From assembly GCA_965226965.1 (NCBI GenBank), contig OZ245715.1:1798001-1862000 (forward strand): 64,000 nt of DNA, written 5' to 3'. This DNA is from Endoryza foliicola (GTDB lineage Bacteria; Bacteroidota; Bacteroidia; Chitinophagales; Chitinophagaceae). Shown here piece after piece: positions 42,201 through 51,655 of this stretch. Both the position numbers and the translations under genes were made by a program. The notes below the pieces were generated by a model. It ran no database searches. It was given only the letters and a program-made list of their open reading frames with translations, and was not told the DNA's origin. Each line of letters begins with the position of its first letter. Positions within the stretch are counted from its first letter, which is position 1.

Positions 42201-44027
42201 TTAATTACCCGGGATATGAATCGCCACCAAAGTACCTTTCCCAGGCTCCGAATTAAAGTCCACTTCACCTTTCAAAAACTCTACTCGGGTACGAATGTTC
42301 TTCAATCCAATTCCTTCGAATACATCCGTTTTTGAAGTATCGAACCCTTTGCCATTGTCTTCGATGGTAGCACTTATGCCATCACGGTCTTTAATTAACG
42401 AAATGTCTAAGTGATTCGCTTGTGCGTGTTTAATTACATTGTTGACACACTCTTGAATTACGCGGTACAATACAGTTTCCGTATTGATATCCAGTCGTTC
42501 ATTCAATCCTTCACTATAAAGATCTACTTTAATAATACGGTCGTCTATTTTATCAATGAATTCACGAATGGCCGAAGCTAATCCCGATTTCAACAGTGCA
42601 TTGGGCATCATGTTATGAGAAACGGTTCTTACTTCTTTGCAACTTTCATCTACCAATTGAATGATCTTATCGAATCGGTTTTTTTGATCCGTTCCCCTGA
42701 AAGCTATTTCCGGTTCAATGGAAGATAAATTCATTTTTGCAGCACTCATCATTTGACCTACCCCGTCGTGTAAGTCTTTCGCAATACGTTGGCGTTCTCT
42801 TTCTTCCGCTTCTAAAACTGCTCTGGTAGCCAGTTCTTGCTGTACGATCCGTTCTTGCTGCAATAACGTAGCTTGCTTTAATTGATAGCGTTTGTATCCT
42901 GAGTAAACTAACAAAAATGCCAATACCGATAACACAATAACCGCAACCAGCGTAATGTTCTTTCTTACAATTTCACTTTGCTGTAAACTGAGTTGAGAGT
43001 TTTGCAGCATAATTTGCTGTTCTTTCTTTTCTGTTTCATACTTCGTGTTCAATTCAACAATTTGTTTGTTTTTGTCGAGGTTGAACAATGAATCTTTTAT
43101 CGAAGTGTATTGTTGATAGTATTTCAATGCAGATTTATCGTCGCCCATTGACGCGGCAATGGAAGACAATTCTCGATAATTGGCCGATTGCAATTCAGCA
43201 TACTTAAGGGTAGCAGCAGTTTTATTACTGAGCTCAAATGCTTTGATGGCTTTTTGGTAGTCGCCACTGGCATTGTACAAAACTCCAAGATCGGTTTGAG
43301 TTAATGCCACTGCAAAACTGTCTTTTAAATTCTCACGGATTTTCAATGCTTCTAATAAGTTGACTTCTGCAGGCTTGAAATTTTTTTGAATCACTTGTAC
43401 ACCTGCAATAAAGCTTTTAGCATAACCCACGCCCACTAAGTCTTTTCGGGCTTCCGCTATTTTCAAAGATTCAGTATACCTGCGAATGGCTTCAGGAAAG
43501 TCTTCTTTGTATTCAAATACCACCCCCGATTCATTCCAGATCATTTGCATTCCTTCCGAATCGTTCATAGATTTGAACACGTCCATGGCTCGGTCGTAGT
43601 AACGAAGTGATTGATCTAGGTCCCGGGTTTTGCGGTATAGCTTTGCAATATCATTGAGCGTATTGCCCAGCTCTTTTTTATTCGAGCCTTCTTCAAACAA
43701 GTGAAGGGCTTTGAAATAATAGTCTGCGGCCTTATCGTAGTTTCCCTTGAAATAATGTCCTATGCCTACATGATGCAATACTACGGCATAGGCCGCCGAG
43801 TCTTCTTTTGATTTTACCAGTTTAGCCGCTTCTTCTCCAAGGGCGATGGTTTTGTCAAAGTCCTTTAAACTATAATAGGCAGCCAACCCCCCATAGGCTT
43901 TAAGCTTTTCAGATGTAGATGACCTATTGTTATTGATAATGGAATTGAGGCTGTCTGTTTGAGCAGCAAGCCTCCCCATCAATACAATACAAAAGAGAAG
44001 GGTTAAGGAACTTAATTTCATGTTCAA
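42201..44027 (-). CDS. TPR-containing sensor histidine kinase (HisKA_3 type)
   Basis: A 608-residue membrane kinase. A signal peptide (about 1-22, GRLAAQ) is followed by about seven TPR repeats in the exported part (about 30-330). One membrane segment lies near 358-378 (ITLVAVIVLSVLAFLLVYSGY), then a coiled coil. The DHp domain has the phospho-acceptor His420 in AKDLHDGVGQ. The HATPase domain has VIQECVNNVIKHA near 525, DNGKGFD near 558 and GIGLKNIRTRVEFLKG near 573. It probably phosphorylates the NarL-type regulator encoded downstream. The exported TPR sensor type is common in Bacteroidota; the ligand is unknown. The gene begins 4 bp after the dapB stop. Its C-terminal Asn and stop lie in an AT-rich repeat. 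Confidence 0.92.
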   Translation of the reverse strand: MNMKLSSLTLLFCIVLMGRLAAQTDSLNSIINNNRSSTSEKLKAYGGLAAYYSLKDFDKTIALGEEAAKLVKSKEDSAAYAVVLHHVGIGHYFKGNYDKAADYYFKALHLFEEGSNKKELGNTLNDIAKLYRKTRDLDQSLRYYDRAMDVFKSMNDSEGMQMIWNESGVVFEYKEDFPEAIRRYTESLKIAEARKDLVGVGYAKSFIAGVQVIQKNFKPAEVNLLEALKIRENLKDSFAVALTQTDLGVLYNASGDYQKAIKAFELSNKTAATLKYAELQSANYRELSSIAASMGDDKSALKYYQQYTSIKDSLFNLDKNKQIVELNTKYETEKKEQQIMLQNSQLSLQQSEIVRKNITLVAVIVLSVLAFLLVYSGYKRYQLKQATLLQQERIVQQELATRAVLEAEERERQRIAKDLHDGVGQMMSAAKMNLSSIEPEIAFRGTDQKNRFDKIIQLVDESCKEVRTVSHNMMPNALLKSGLASAIREFIDKIDDRIIKVDLYSEGLNERLDINTETVLYRVIQECVNNVIKHAQANHLDISLIKDRDGISATIEDNGKGFDTSKTDVFEGIGLKNIRTRVEFLKGEVDFNSEPGKGTLVAIHIPGN

Positions 44028-44030
44028 TGA

Positions 44031-44747
44031 TTATAGTCCAAGAACATCTCTCATATTGAAGATGCCTTTTTTGCCGGCAATAAACTCTGCCGCCAAAACC
44101 GCACCCGCCGCAAATCCTTTTCGATTGTGAGCGGTATGAGTGATTTCAATGTCGTCTATCTCGCTGGTGTAACGGATAATATGTGTGCCCGGGGCTGGGT
44201 CAATACGTTTGCTTACAATGCCGAGTTCGTCGGGATTGTTTGTTTCTTCATTTACCCATTTGTTTTTCGAAGGATAAGATGCCAATACGCCTTCAGCAAG
44301 GGTGATGGCTGTACCACTAGGAGCATCTTTTTTGGCAGTGTGATGCACTTCTTCCAAACTCACTTTGTATTCTGAATGAGGCGCCATTAGTGCTGCCAAT
44401 TTTTTATTCAACTCAAAGAAGATATTCACGCCAACGCTGAAATTACTCGCCACTAAAAGAGATGTATTGTACTTTTTTGCAGCTGCTTCTGCTTCGGGTA
44501 GATGTTGCAACCAACCCGTAGAGCCTACTACCAAGGAGGTTCCTGTTTCAAGGGTTTTCATCACATTTTCAAAAGCACTTTCGGGCCCGGTAAACTCAAT
44601 GGCCACATCTGCCGATTTTAGGTTTTCAGCATTCAGGTCGTTTTGGTTGTTCAGATCAATTTTCAAAACAATTTCATGTCCTCTCTCTAGAGCGATGGCT
44701 TCAATGGCTTTACCCATTTTGCCATATCCAATTAAAGCAATTTTCAT
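44031..44747 (-). CDS. dapB: 4-hydroxy-tetrahydrodipicolinate reductase
   Basis: A 238-residue lysine/diaminopimelate pathway enzyme. The NAD(P) loop is IGYGKMGKAIE near 5, GSTGWLQHL near 76 and SNFSVGVNIFF near 101 form the nucleotide/substrate region. EVHHTAKKDAPSGTA near 133-147 contains the catalytic His and Lys, and GSV-like HIIRYTSEIDDIEITHTA near 189 follows. The length is short compared with enterobacterial DapB (about 270) but normal for Bacteroidota. It is in the run parA-parB-DUF5683-dapB. Confidence 0.94.
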   Translation of the reverse strand: MKIALIGYGKMGKAIEAIALERGHEIVLKIDLNNQNDLNAENLKSADVAIEFTGPESAFENVMKTLETGTSLVVGSTGWLQHLPEAEAAAKKYNTSLLVASNFSVGVNIFFELNKKLAALMAPHSEYKVSLEEVHHTAKKDAPSGTAITLAEGVLASYPSKNKWVNEETNNPDELGIVSKRIDPAPGTHIIRYTSEIDDIEITHTAHNRKGFAAGAVLAAEFIAGKKGIFNMRDVLGL

Positions 44748-44790
44748 GTACTTAAATCAATAAAAAATAATAGAAACAGGGCTTGCCCTT

Positions 44791-45429
44791 TTAACGCAGT
44801 GAAGTTATGGTTTTTGAGGGATTCTTGCCGAAAGTAAATACCACACTCAGTCCCAGAGAAGAACTGTTTTGTAAAATTGTTGGTTTTAATTTCATGGAGA
44901 GGTCATCGGAGATATCAAATCCTTTTAAATGACCGTCTACGGTAGCATCTACCACATTAAGTCCCCACATTAATAAGACGAAGAGAACCGAATAATCCAT
45001 ATTTTTTCGATACTCATTGCGGTAGTTTAACAAAGAGTTGGCGCCACCGTTCATCGTGAAGAATGGCCACAGTTTAGGGTCAACTCTTTGGCGGTAGTTG
45101 AGGGTATCGATGGGGTCACTGGCCAACATTTTTGCTGCATCTCGGGTTCTTTGATACCATTTTCTGTTATCGAAGAACAAGTAGGCAGGTACGCCAATGG
45201 CAGCGTACACAATAGGAATTTTCCAGTATTTTTTGTTGTAAGCTTGGCCCCATCCGGGAATAATGGCGGAACGAATGGTGGCCATTCTTGGGCTGTGCTT
45301 TTTGATTCTATTGGTATCAAGCATGCTAGTTGTAGCTCGAACTGCCACAAGACTGTCTTTTACGGGTTCATTTTGAGCCCATAACATGCCAGGTAGAATG
45401 ATCAATAAAATAAAAAGAATCCGCTTCAT
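44791..45429 (-). CDS. DUF5683 protein
   Basis: A 212-residue exported protein (signal peptide 1-18, GMLWAQ). The domain shows RSAIIPGWGQAYNKKYWKIP near 52, a hydrophobic helix IVYAAIGVPAYLFFDNRKWY near 72, and a closing LGLSVVFTFGKNP. This fits DUF5683, known from Bacteroidota as a neighbour of parB and dapB. The function is unknown. It lies 6 bp after parB and 43 bp before dapB. Confidence 0.85.
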   Translation of the reverse strand: MKRILFILLIILPGMLWAQNEPVKDSLVAVRATTSMLDTNRIKKHSPRMATIRSAIIPGWGQAYNKKYWKIPIVYAAIGVPAYLFFDNRKWYQRTRDAAKMLASDPIDTLNYRQRVDPKLWPFFTMNGGANSLLNYRNEYRKNMDYSVLFVLLMWGLNVVDATVDGHLKGFDISDDLSMKLKPTILQNSSSLGLSVVFTFGKNPSKTITSLR

Positions 45430-45435
45430 AATGGA

Positions 45436-46353
45436 TTAACTACCCGATACTCCAACACGGTCGAGGAACCTGTTTAAGTCATCGAGTGAGAAGTATTCAA
45501 TGGTGATACTGCCATAGCCTTTTTTGTTGTGCTGCAGTTTCACTTTGGTACTAAAATGTGACGCTAAATTATCTTCTATTTTCTTGTAAGCGGGCGGCAG
45601 TGTGGGTTTTACCGTATTTTTAACAGGGTTTACCACTTTGTACAGTTTGCGCACCAATTCTTCAGTTTGACGAACCGATAATTTGCGTTCTACTGTTTCA
45701 TGGAAGATATAGAGCTGTTTGTCGATGGTATCTACATTGATCAAAGCACGTGCATGACCCATACTGATATCTCCTTTGCGAACGGCCACTTGAATGTCTG
45801 GTGGAAGTCGAAGCAACCGAATATAGTTGGCAACGGTACTTCTTTCTTTTCCCATACGCTCTGCCACTTGCTCTTGGGTATAGTTTAATTCATCCATCAT
45901 GCGTTTGTAACTCAGGGCAACTTCCATTGCGTTGAGGTCTTCACGTTGCAAGTTTTCCAACAAAGCCAGTTCGAGGAGTTGTTGGTCGTTTGCCTGACGG
46001 ATATAAGCGGGTACATCAACGAGGCCGGCAATTTTAGAGGCGCGCCAACGACGTTCACCCGATATTAAACGGAATTTGCCATTTGGTAATTGAGAAACGG
46101 TGATTGGCTGAACAAGGTCGTGTAATTTGATAGAGGCGGCTAGTTCTTGGAGCGCTTGTTCATCAAAATCGCGACGTGGTTGTTTTGGATTGGTTTCGAT
46201 AGAAGTTACCGGAATGCGTTGCATGGTGGTAACTGCTTCTACAACCGTATTTTTTAAATTTCCGGTATTGGTTTTAAGATCGGAATCGATGCTCTGTAAA
46301 AGAGAGCGAATCCCTTTCCCTAGTAAGTCTTTATTCTGTTTTGGTGTTGACAT
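45436..46353 (-). CDS. parB: Chromosome-partitioning protein ParB
   Basis: A 305-residue ParB. The CTPase/ParB-N domain runs from about 52, with VTSIETNPKQPRRDFDEQAL, then TVSQLPNGKFRLISGERRWRASKIAG near 98 (GERRxRA motif, CTP-binding). The HTH region follows near 145-190, with YTQEQVAERMGKERSTVANYIRLLRLP. DISMGHARALI near 195 and a C-terminal dimerisation part (about 255-305) complete it. It binds parS and loads onto DNA. It follows parA by 57 bp. Confidence 0.95.
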   Translation of the reverse strand: MSTPKQNKDLLGKGIRSLLQSIDSDLKTNTGNLKNTVVEAVTTMQRIPVTSIETNPKQPRRDFDEQALQELAASIKLHDLVQPITVSQLPNGKFRLISGERRWRASKIAGLVDVPAYIRQANDQQLLELALLENLQREDLNAMEVALSYKRMMDELNYTQEQVAERMGKERSTVANYIRLLRLPPDIQVAVRKGDISMGHARALINVDTIDKQLYIFHETVERKLSVRQTEELVRKLYKVVNPVKNTVKPTLPPAYKKIEDNLASHFSTKVKLQHNKKGYGSITIEYFSLDDLNRFLDRVGVSGS

Positions 46354-46410
46354 GTCTCGTTGATTGTTGCGCTGTACAAAAAAAATACCAGAAACGGCTA
46401 CAGATCGATG

Positions 46411-47211
46411 TTATTCAAGAATTCGGTCTTCTTGTTTTATTTTAGTCATATCATTTTTCTGCAAAATCTCTTTCGCCAAATTCAGGTAGTTCATTGAACC
46501 CTTGCTTTGAGCATCGTAGAGAATTACCGGTTTACCCACTGAAGGCGCCTCACTGATACGTGTATTACGATGTATAATAGTACTGAACACCATTTCATCG
46601 AAATGCTTTCTCACTTCACTCACCACCTGATTGCATAAACGAAGACGGCCATCGTACATGGTCATCAAAATACCTTCGATTTCCAGTTCAGGATTTAATC
46701 GACTTTGAACGATTTTGATGGTGTTCAGCAATTTACCTAGACCTTCCAAGGCGAAGAATTCTGTTTGCACCGGCACAATTACAGAATCGGCGGCAACCAA
46801 TGCATTCACTGTAATTAAACCGAGAGAAGGAGAGCAATCGATGATGATGAACTGGTATTCATCTGCAATAGGAGCGAGGATGTTTTTTAACACCGATTCT
46901 CGATTGGGATGATTGATCATTTCAATTTCTGCACCTACTAGATCGATGTGCGAAGGAATAACATCCAGATTAGGGATCTCTGTTTTCAGCACCACGTCGC
47001 GTGCTGCTACATCGTTCACCATGCAATCGTACAAACTCTGTTGAATATTATGCAAATCGAAGCCCACACCGGTGGTGCTATTGGCCTGTGGATCGGCATC
47101 TACCAACAAGGTTCTGAATTCCAATACCGCCAAGCTGGCAGCTAGGTTGATTGCGGATGTTGTTTTTCCTACCCCGCCTTTCTGATTTGCTACTCCAATT
47201 ACTCTTGCCAT
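46411..47211 (-). CDS. parA: Chromosome-partitioning ATPase ParA (Soj)
   Basis: A 266-residue ParA-type ATPase. The deviant Walker A motif is KGGVGKTTS at residues 10-18 with signature Lys11. The Walker B Asp is in IIDCSPSLGL near 122, and VPVQTEFFALEGL near 144 follows. The length fits chromosomal Soj. It acts with ParB from the next gene to segregate the origin region. The presence of chromosomal parAB suggests that the origin may lie nearby, although neither origin nor dnaA is in the window. Confidence 0.95.
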   Translation of the reverse strand: MARVIGVANQKGGVGKTTSAINLAASLAVLEFRTLLVDADPQANSTTGVGFDLHNIQQSLYDCMVNDVAARDVVLKTEIPNLDVIPSHIDLVGAEIEMINHPNRESVLKNILAPIADEYQFIIIDCSPSLGLITVNALVAADSVIVPVQTEFFALEGLGKLLNTIKIVQSRLNPELEIEGILMTMYDGRLRLCNQVVSEVRKHFDEMVFSTIIHRNTRISEAPSVGKPVILYDAQSKGSMNYLNLAKEILQKNDMTKIKQEDRILE

Positions 47212-47220
47212 ATGTTGTTG

Positions 47221-47243
47221 TCCGCCCGAAGCGGAGTTTTTTT
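47221..47243 (+). terminator. Terminator-like hairpin facing parA from the opposite strand
   Basis: TCCGC and GCGGA form a 5-bp stem with a CCGAA loop, followed by GTTTTTTTGG on the plus strand. No plus-strand gene ends here, because the flanking genes both read on the minus strand. Confidence 0.4.
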
Positions 47244-47256
47244 GGTAATATACCTA

Positions 47257-47940
47257 TTATAGTTCAATTGTGCCACCAATGGGAACTAAATGTAAAGTGG
47301 CCCCTGAAGCGGCAAAATCGGCTTTTGCCTTTTCTGCATCAATTTTAATGTATCCGAACGTGTCGTAATGTACCCCAACCACCTGTTTTACTTTCACAAA
47401 TTCAGCTGCGGCAACGGCATCTTCTACATTCATTGTGAAATTGTCGCCAATTGGAAACACTGCAAAATTCAGCGAAGCCCAACGTGGAACCAATTGCATA
47501 TCAAGGGTTAAGGCGGTGTCGCCACTGTAATAAAAATTTCCTTCTTGGCTGGTAACGATAAAGCCCATCGGGTTTCCTCCATACGATCCGTCAGGTAAGC
47601 CGGAAGAATGGATGGCTGAAACACATTTCACTTTAAAATCACCAAAATCCCAAGCACCACCCGTATTCATTGGGTGTACATTGGTTAACCCCTGTTTTTG
47701 AGCCCATTCTACAATTTCCCAGTTACTCACTACTTTGGCTCCGGTTCTTTGCGCAATGGCAACCATATCAGCAATATGATCGGCATGTCCATGGGATACC
47801 AGAATGTAATCGGCCTCAACAGTATCGGCACTCACAATTCCTTTTGCCAACTCGTTGTAGGTAATAAAGGGATCGAATAAGATTTTTTTGTTGTTAATGG
47901 TCACTACAAAGCAAGAATGCCCTAAAAAACTCAGTTTCAT
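47257..47940 (-). CDS. UPF0173 metal-dependent hydrolase
   Basis: A 227-residue metallo-beta-lactamase-fold protein. The metal motif is SHGHADHIADM near 49-59 (HxHxDH), further ligands are His near 113 (AIHSSG) and Asp near 140 (SGDTALT), and GVHYDTFGYIKID near 193 is the closing motif. The length and the N-terminal MKLSFLGHSCF fit UPF0173. Substrate unknown. It lies 45 bp before parA on the same strand. Confidence 0.9.
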   Translation of the reverse strand: MKLSFLGHSCFVVTINNKKILFDPFITYNELAKGIVSADTVEADYILVSHGHADHIADMVAIAQRTGAKVVSNWEIVEWAQKQGLTNVHPMNTGGAWDFGDFKVKCVSAIHSSGLPDGSYGGNPMGFIVTSQEGNFYYSGDTALTLDMQLVPRWASLNFAVFPIGDNFTMNVEDAVAAAEFVKVKQVVGVHYDTFGYIKIDAEKAKADFAASGATLHLVPIGGTIEL

Positions 47941-48093
47941 ACACTTTTTTGTTGGTTAAAAATGGTTGAATTTTCGCTGTTGATGGGTTTTGCGGGTGAA
48001 TGCTTGCTCATTTTTGATGACAAGGTGGCAAATTTAAGGTTTCGGCATAAATTGTGGCAACCAAAAGCTACAAGCTTTGTTAGATTATTTTAA

Positions 48094-48603
48094 ATGAACC
48101 CTGAATACCTCATCATTTCCGGTACCAACCGGCTCGACAGTGCTAGTATTAAAGTTGCAACCGAGTATTTCAACCGACTCACAAAGGCCGGCAAATCCTG
48201 CGAATTGTACTCATTAGAAGGCTTTAAATGGTTTCAACGAACTCCCGATTTCTTGGAACTTCAAGAGCGTCTCTTTATACCTGCTCAAAAATTTATTTTT
48301 GTGATGCCCGAATACAATGGAAGCGTTCCGGGCGTTCTGAAGTTAATGATCGATCTGCTCGATTATAAAAGAACTTGGCACCTAAAAAAAGTATTATTGG
48401 TGGGTGTTTCGTCTGGTAGAGCAGGAAACCTCAGAGGCATGGAACACATGACCGGAATTCTACACTATTTAAAAGCCGTTGTTCACCCCAACAAGTTGCC
48501 CATTTCGCGGGTCGATCTATTGGTTATCAACGGTGTATTAAATTTAGATCAAGAAACCAGTCGTGCCGTCGATTTGCAAATCGAGGAATTCATAGCTTTC
48601 TAA
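48094..48603 (+). CDS. NADPH-dependent FMN reductase family protein
   Basis: A 169-residue flavodoxin-fold protein. ISGTNRLDSASIKVA near 8 is the FMN phosphate loop, and MPEYNGSVPGVLKLMIDLLDY near 70 is the flavin-binding motif of the azoreductase/NADPH-FMN-reductase group (PEYN). It lies 22 bp before the phosphoesterase gene on the same strand and may be co-transcribed. Confidence 0.88.
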   Translation: MNPEYLIISGTNRLDSASIKVATEYFNRLTKAGKSCELYSLEGFKWFQRTPDFLELQERLFIPAQKFIFVMPEYNGSVPGVLKLMIDLLDYKRTWHLKKVLLVGVSSGRAGNLRGMEHMTGILHYLKAVVHPNKLPISRVDLLVINGVLNLDQETSRAVDLQIEEFIAF

Positions 48604-48625
48604 ATGAATATTAAAACAACTCAAT

Positions 48626-49855
48626 ATGCGTAATTCGGGATTTTTGTGGATCGTATTGGCGATCATGGTGGTGTTAGATGTGTATGTTTTCCAAGGTATT
48701 AAATGGGTAAGTGCTTCAGCGTCAAATCGATGGAGAACAGTTATCTTTTGGTCGTATTGGACTTTATCTATTGGAGCTGTTTTGTCCTTATTGTTAATGC
48801 CCTATATGGACTTTCTCCCCTTTCGCAAAAACAATGTTTACGCTATCATTATAGGGTTATTTATTGCGAAGTTGATCATTGCGATTTTCTTAAGTGTAGA
48901 CGACATAAGACGAATAATCATTTGGTTGACTGAAAAAGTGCGTCCGGCTACGGCTCGAGCTGTAGGAGAGCCCATTTCCCGTTCTACTTTTATCAGTTGG
49001 TTGGGAATTGCTGTGGGTGGTGGAATCTTCGGATCCCTGCTTTACGGGTTCAATAACAAATACAATTATCAGGTAAAAAAGGTCAGCCTGAAATACCCCA
49101 ATTTACCCGCACCATTCAAAGGTCTCAAACTCGTACATATTTCAGATGTTCACTCGGGCAGTTTTACTGATAAGAAGGCTGTTTCAAAAGGAATCGAGAA
49201 AATCCTTTCAGAAAAGCCTGATTTGATCCTATTTACAGGGGATTTAGTGAACGATAAGGCCACCGAAATGGAGCATTATCAAGACCTATTCTCTCAGCTG
49301 CAGGCGCCTATGGGTGTTTATTCTACTTTAGGAAATCATGATTATGGCGATTATGTTCAATGGCCTAGTCCGGACGCGAAAAAAGCTAATTTGGAGCGCT
49401 TAAAGCAAGTTCATGCCGATATGGGCTGGCGTTTGCTTATGAATGAACACGTTGTTTTTGAAAAAGACGGCCACTCCATAGCCCTTTTGGGAATCGAAAA
49501 CTGGGGTGCAAAGGGGCGTTTCCCGAAATATGGTAAAATGAAAGAAGCCTACGAAGGGGCCGGTCACCACCCTTTCAAAATATTGATGAGCCACGACCCA
49601 AGCCATTGGGATGCAGAGGTTCGAAAAGAATACAAAGACATTGACCTAATGCTGGCCGGCCATACCCATGGAATGCAATTCGGGGTAGAATTACCCGGTT
49701 TCAGATGGAGCCCGGTGCAGTATATGTACGAGCAGTGGGCGGGCTTATATGAGCAAGAAAATCAAAAACTTTACGTAAATAGAGGCTTCGGATTTATTGG
49801 ATATCCGGGTAGGGTAGGGATTTTGCCGGAAATAACCGTTATAGAATTAACATAA
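48626..49855 (+). CDS. Membrane-anchored metallophosphoesterase
   Basis: A 409-residue protein with about four membrane segments in the first 135 residues and a cytosolic or periplasmic calcineurin-like domain behind. The metal-binding motifs are Asp174-x-His176 (ISDVHSG), GDLVND near 205, GNHDYGD near 236, SHDPSHW near 324, and GHTHG near 350. The arrangement resembles YkuE-like phosphoesterases, some of which act on UDP-diacylglucosamine (LpxG/LpxH2 type). The exact substrate is open. Confidence 0.88.
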   Translation: MRNSGFLWIVLAIMVVLDVYVFQGIKWVSASASNRWRTVIFWSYWTLSIGAVLSLLLMPYMDFLPFRKNNVYAIIIGLFIAKLIIAIFLSVDDIRRIIIWLTEKVRPATARAVGEPISRSTFISWLGIAVGGGIFGSLLYGFNNKYNYQVKKVSLKYPNLPAPFKGLKLVHISDVHSGSFTDKKAVSKGIEKILSEKPDLILFTGDLVNDKATEMEHYQDLFSQLQAPMGVYSTLGNHDYGDYVQWPSPDAKKANLERLKQVHADMGWRLLMNEHVVFEKDGHSIALLGIENWGAKGRFPKYGKMKEAYEGAGHHPFKILMSHDPSHWDAEVRKEYKDIDLMLAGHTHGMQFGVELPGFRWSPVQYMYEQWAGLYEQENQKLYVNRGFGFIGYPGRVGILPEITVIELT

Positions 49856-49874
49856 CGTATTAAACTTTCGGCAA

Positions 49875-49903
49875 TTTGACGGTTCTAAAAGACGTTATAT
49901 TTG
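49875..49903 (+). promoter_or_regulatory. Complete Bacteroidota promoter (-33 and -7)
   Basis: TTTG at 49875-49878 and TATATTTG at 49896-49903 match both elements of the Bacteroidota vegetative promoter. The boxes start 21 bp apart. The -7 box ends 23 bp before the start of the downstream barrel gene. Confidence 0.7.
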
Positions 49904-49926
49904 TCAAATTACCCTAAGCTGGCTCC

Positions 49927-50940
49927 ATGAAGAAACCATTGTGGGCATTCTTGTGCCTTCTGTGCTTATTGACTGCCCGACCGGCATCCGGTCAGGTAAC
50001 CACCAAGTTGGATTCCCTTTTTAAAACAGGGGACACCACGGCTATTCTCGACTCTTTACTAGAAGGGTTCGACAGTTTCCTTGATTCTATCAGTAAACCC
50101 AAAAGTCAGTTCTATATCGGACTCGGTTTCGGTACCGGATTTTATACTTCGCAATCGAACAGTTCAGTATACCTCAATACGCAGAAAAAATTAATGTTTT
50201 CTCCTAGTATTGGATACTTACATAAATCGGGCTTAGGATTAAGTGTGCAAGCCTATTCAACCACCGATAATAATAAATTTAGTTTTTATCAGGGGTCCAT
50301 TAGCCCCTCGTACGACCTCATTCGATCCGGATTTTCTTCGGGTTTGGCTTATTCGAGGTTTTTCACCAAGGACTCAGTAAGTTTTTATACTACTCCCATT
50401 CAAAATGAATTGTATGCTTACTTCTCTTATAAGAAATGGTGGGTGAGGCCTACCATTAGTGTGAGTTACGGTTGGGGAAGCAAAACCTCCTATGAGCAAC
50501 AAAAGCAGATATTGTACTTGCGTCGTTTGCAAACAACCCGAAGCTATTATGTTAATGTAAAGAATACGGAGAATATTCAAGATTTTAGTGTGTTGCTTTC
50601 TGTTAGAAAGAATTTTGATTTTGAGAAGATATTTGGAAAGAATGATTTGTTTACGCTTACTCCGGTTCTCATGTTGAGCATGGGCACACAGATGTACGGA
50701 TTCAATACGTCTTATTCTTCTTCTAATAATATTATTCGCGCCAATGCGCTTCCGTCTAATTCAGATATTAGCGATCAGTCGAATTTTGCCCTGCAAAGTG
50801 CGAGTGCAATCATACGAGGAAGTTACATGACAGGTAAGCTTCTCATTCAGCCACAAGTATTGTTTGATTATTACTTGGTACAAGGTGCAAGCGAACCTTT
50901 TACAATAGTGTATTCATTAAACTGTAGCATAGCATTTTAA
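49927..50940 (+). CDS. Outer-membrane beta-barrel protein of unknown function
   Basis: A 337-residue protein with a signal peptide (1-22, ARPASGQ). A short helical stretch (25-60) is followed by alternating hydrophobic/aromatic strands from about 62 to the end (FYIGLGFGTGFYT; GLGLSVQAYST; LYAYFSYKKWWVRPTISVSYG). It ends in an aromatic residue, IAF, as outer-membrane barrels do. I recognise no specific family. It has its own promoter. Confidence 0.7.
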   Translation: MKKPLWAFLCLLCLLTARPASGQVTTKLDSLFKTGDTTAILDSLLEGFDSFLDSISKPKSQFYIGLGFGTGFYTSQSNSSVYLNTQKKLMFSPSIGYLHKSGLGLSVQAYSTTDNNKFSFYQGSISPSYDLIRSGFSSGLAYSRFFTKDSVSFYTTPIQNELYAYFSYKKWWVRPTISVSYGWGSKTSYEQQKQILYLRRLQTTRSYYVNVKNTENIQDFSVLLSVRKNFDFEKIFGKNDLFTLTPVLMLSMGTQMYGFNTSYSSSNNIIRANALPSNSDISDQSNFALQSASAIIRGSYMTGKLLIQPQVLFDYYLVQGASEPFTIVYSLNCSIAF

Positions 50941-51042
50941 ACTGAAAATTCGATTGTTTAGGTTTTAATTTAAATTAACAACTCAAAACTTCCATTGGCA
51001 TAATACTTGAAAATTTATACTCTGAAACAAATAATCAATAAC

Positions 51043-51630
51043 ATGAAACAAAAATTCCTGACCGTATTAGCCGTTGCATTAGTAATGACTACAGCCAGTT
51101 TTGCTCAAGGCTTCCATGTGGGTATCAAAGGTGGCGCGAACTTGATGAAAATTGACGACAAATCATTTAAAGATGAGTTCAAATTCGGCTATAACTTAGG
51201 TGCATTTGCAACAGTGAACTTCAGTAAGAAAGTAGGTATTCAACCCGAATTGTTGTGGAGCCAAAGTAACTATCAAACAGCTACTGATATTGATCAAGTA
51301 ATTCCCAACTCTCAGAACAGTAAAGATGTTAAGTTGAATTACTTGCAAATTCCGGTGCTGTTGAACTTGAGCCCCTCTAAACTACTTACCTTCCAAGTGG
51401 GCCCTCAATTTGGTATCTTGATCAATGACAGCAAAACTTTGTTGAACAATGGTCAAGAAGCATTTGCTAAAGGCGACTTCTCTATGTTGGGTGGTGCACA
51501 GTTGAATTTAGGTGGAATTAAAGCCGGTGCACGTTATGCCATTGGTTTGAATGATATCGGTGATATCTCTCAACAAACTTCTTGGAAAAGCCGTGGTTGG
51601 CAATTGTATGTTGGATTGAACTTGTTCTAA
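51043..51630 (+). CDS. PorT-family outer-membrane beta-barrel protein
   Basis: A 195-residue barrel protein. A signal peptide (1-20, TTASFAQG) precedes HVGIKGGANLMKI near 22 and an eight-stranded OMP_b-brl_2/PorT-type barrel with QPELLWSQSNY near 63, YLQIPVLLNL near 97 and FQVGPQFGIL near 116. It ends WQLYVGLNLF. Proteins of this kind are common and mostly of unknown role in Bacteroidota. The ATG at 51043 begins the signal peptide. Confidence 0.85.
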   Translation: MKQKFLTVLAVALVMTTASFAQGFHVGIKGGANLMKIDDKSFKDEFKFGYNLGAFATVNFSKKVGIQPELLWSQSNYQTATDIDQVIPNSQNSKDVKLNYLQIPVLLNLSPSKLLTFQVGPQFGILINDSKTLLNNGQEAFAKGDFSMLGGAQLNLGGIKAGARYAIGLNDIGDISQQTSWKSRGWQLYVGLNLF

Positions 51631-51655
51631 ATAGCAACTCAACTTTTGGTAATAG

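Noticed and set aside
45436..47211. parS site near parAB
   Set aside because: No sequence close to the canonical TGTTTCACGTGAAACA was seen by eye in the window; a computed search over the genome is needed.
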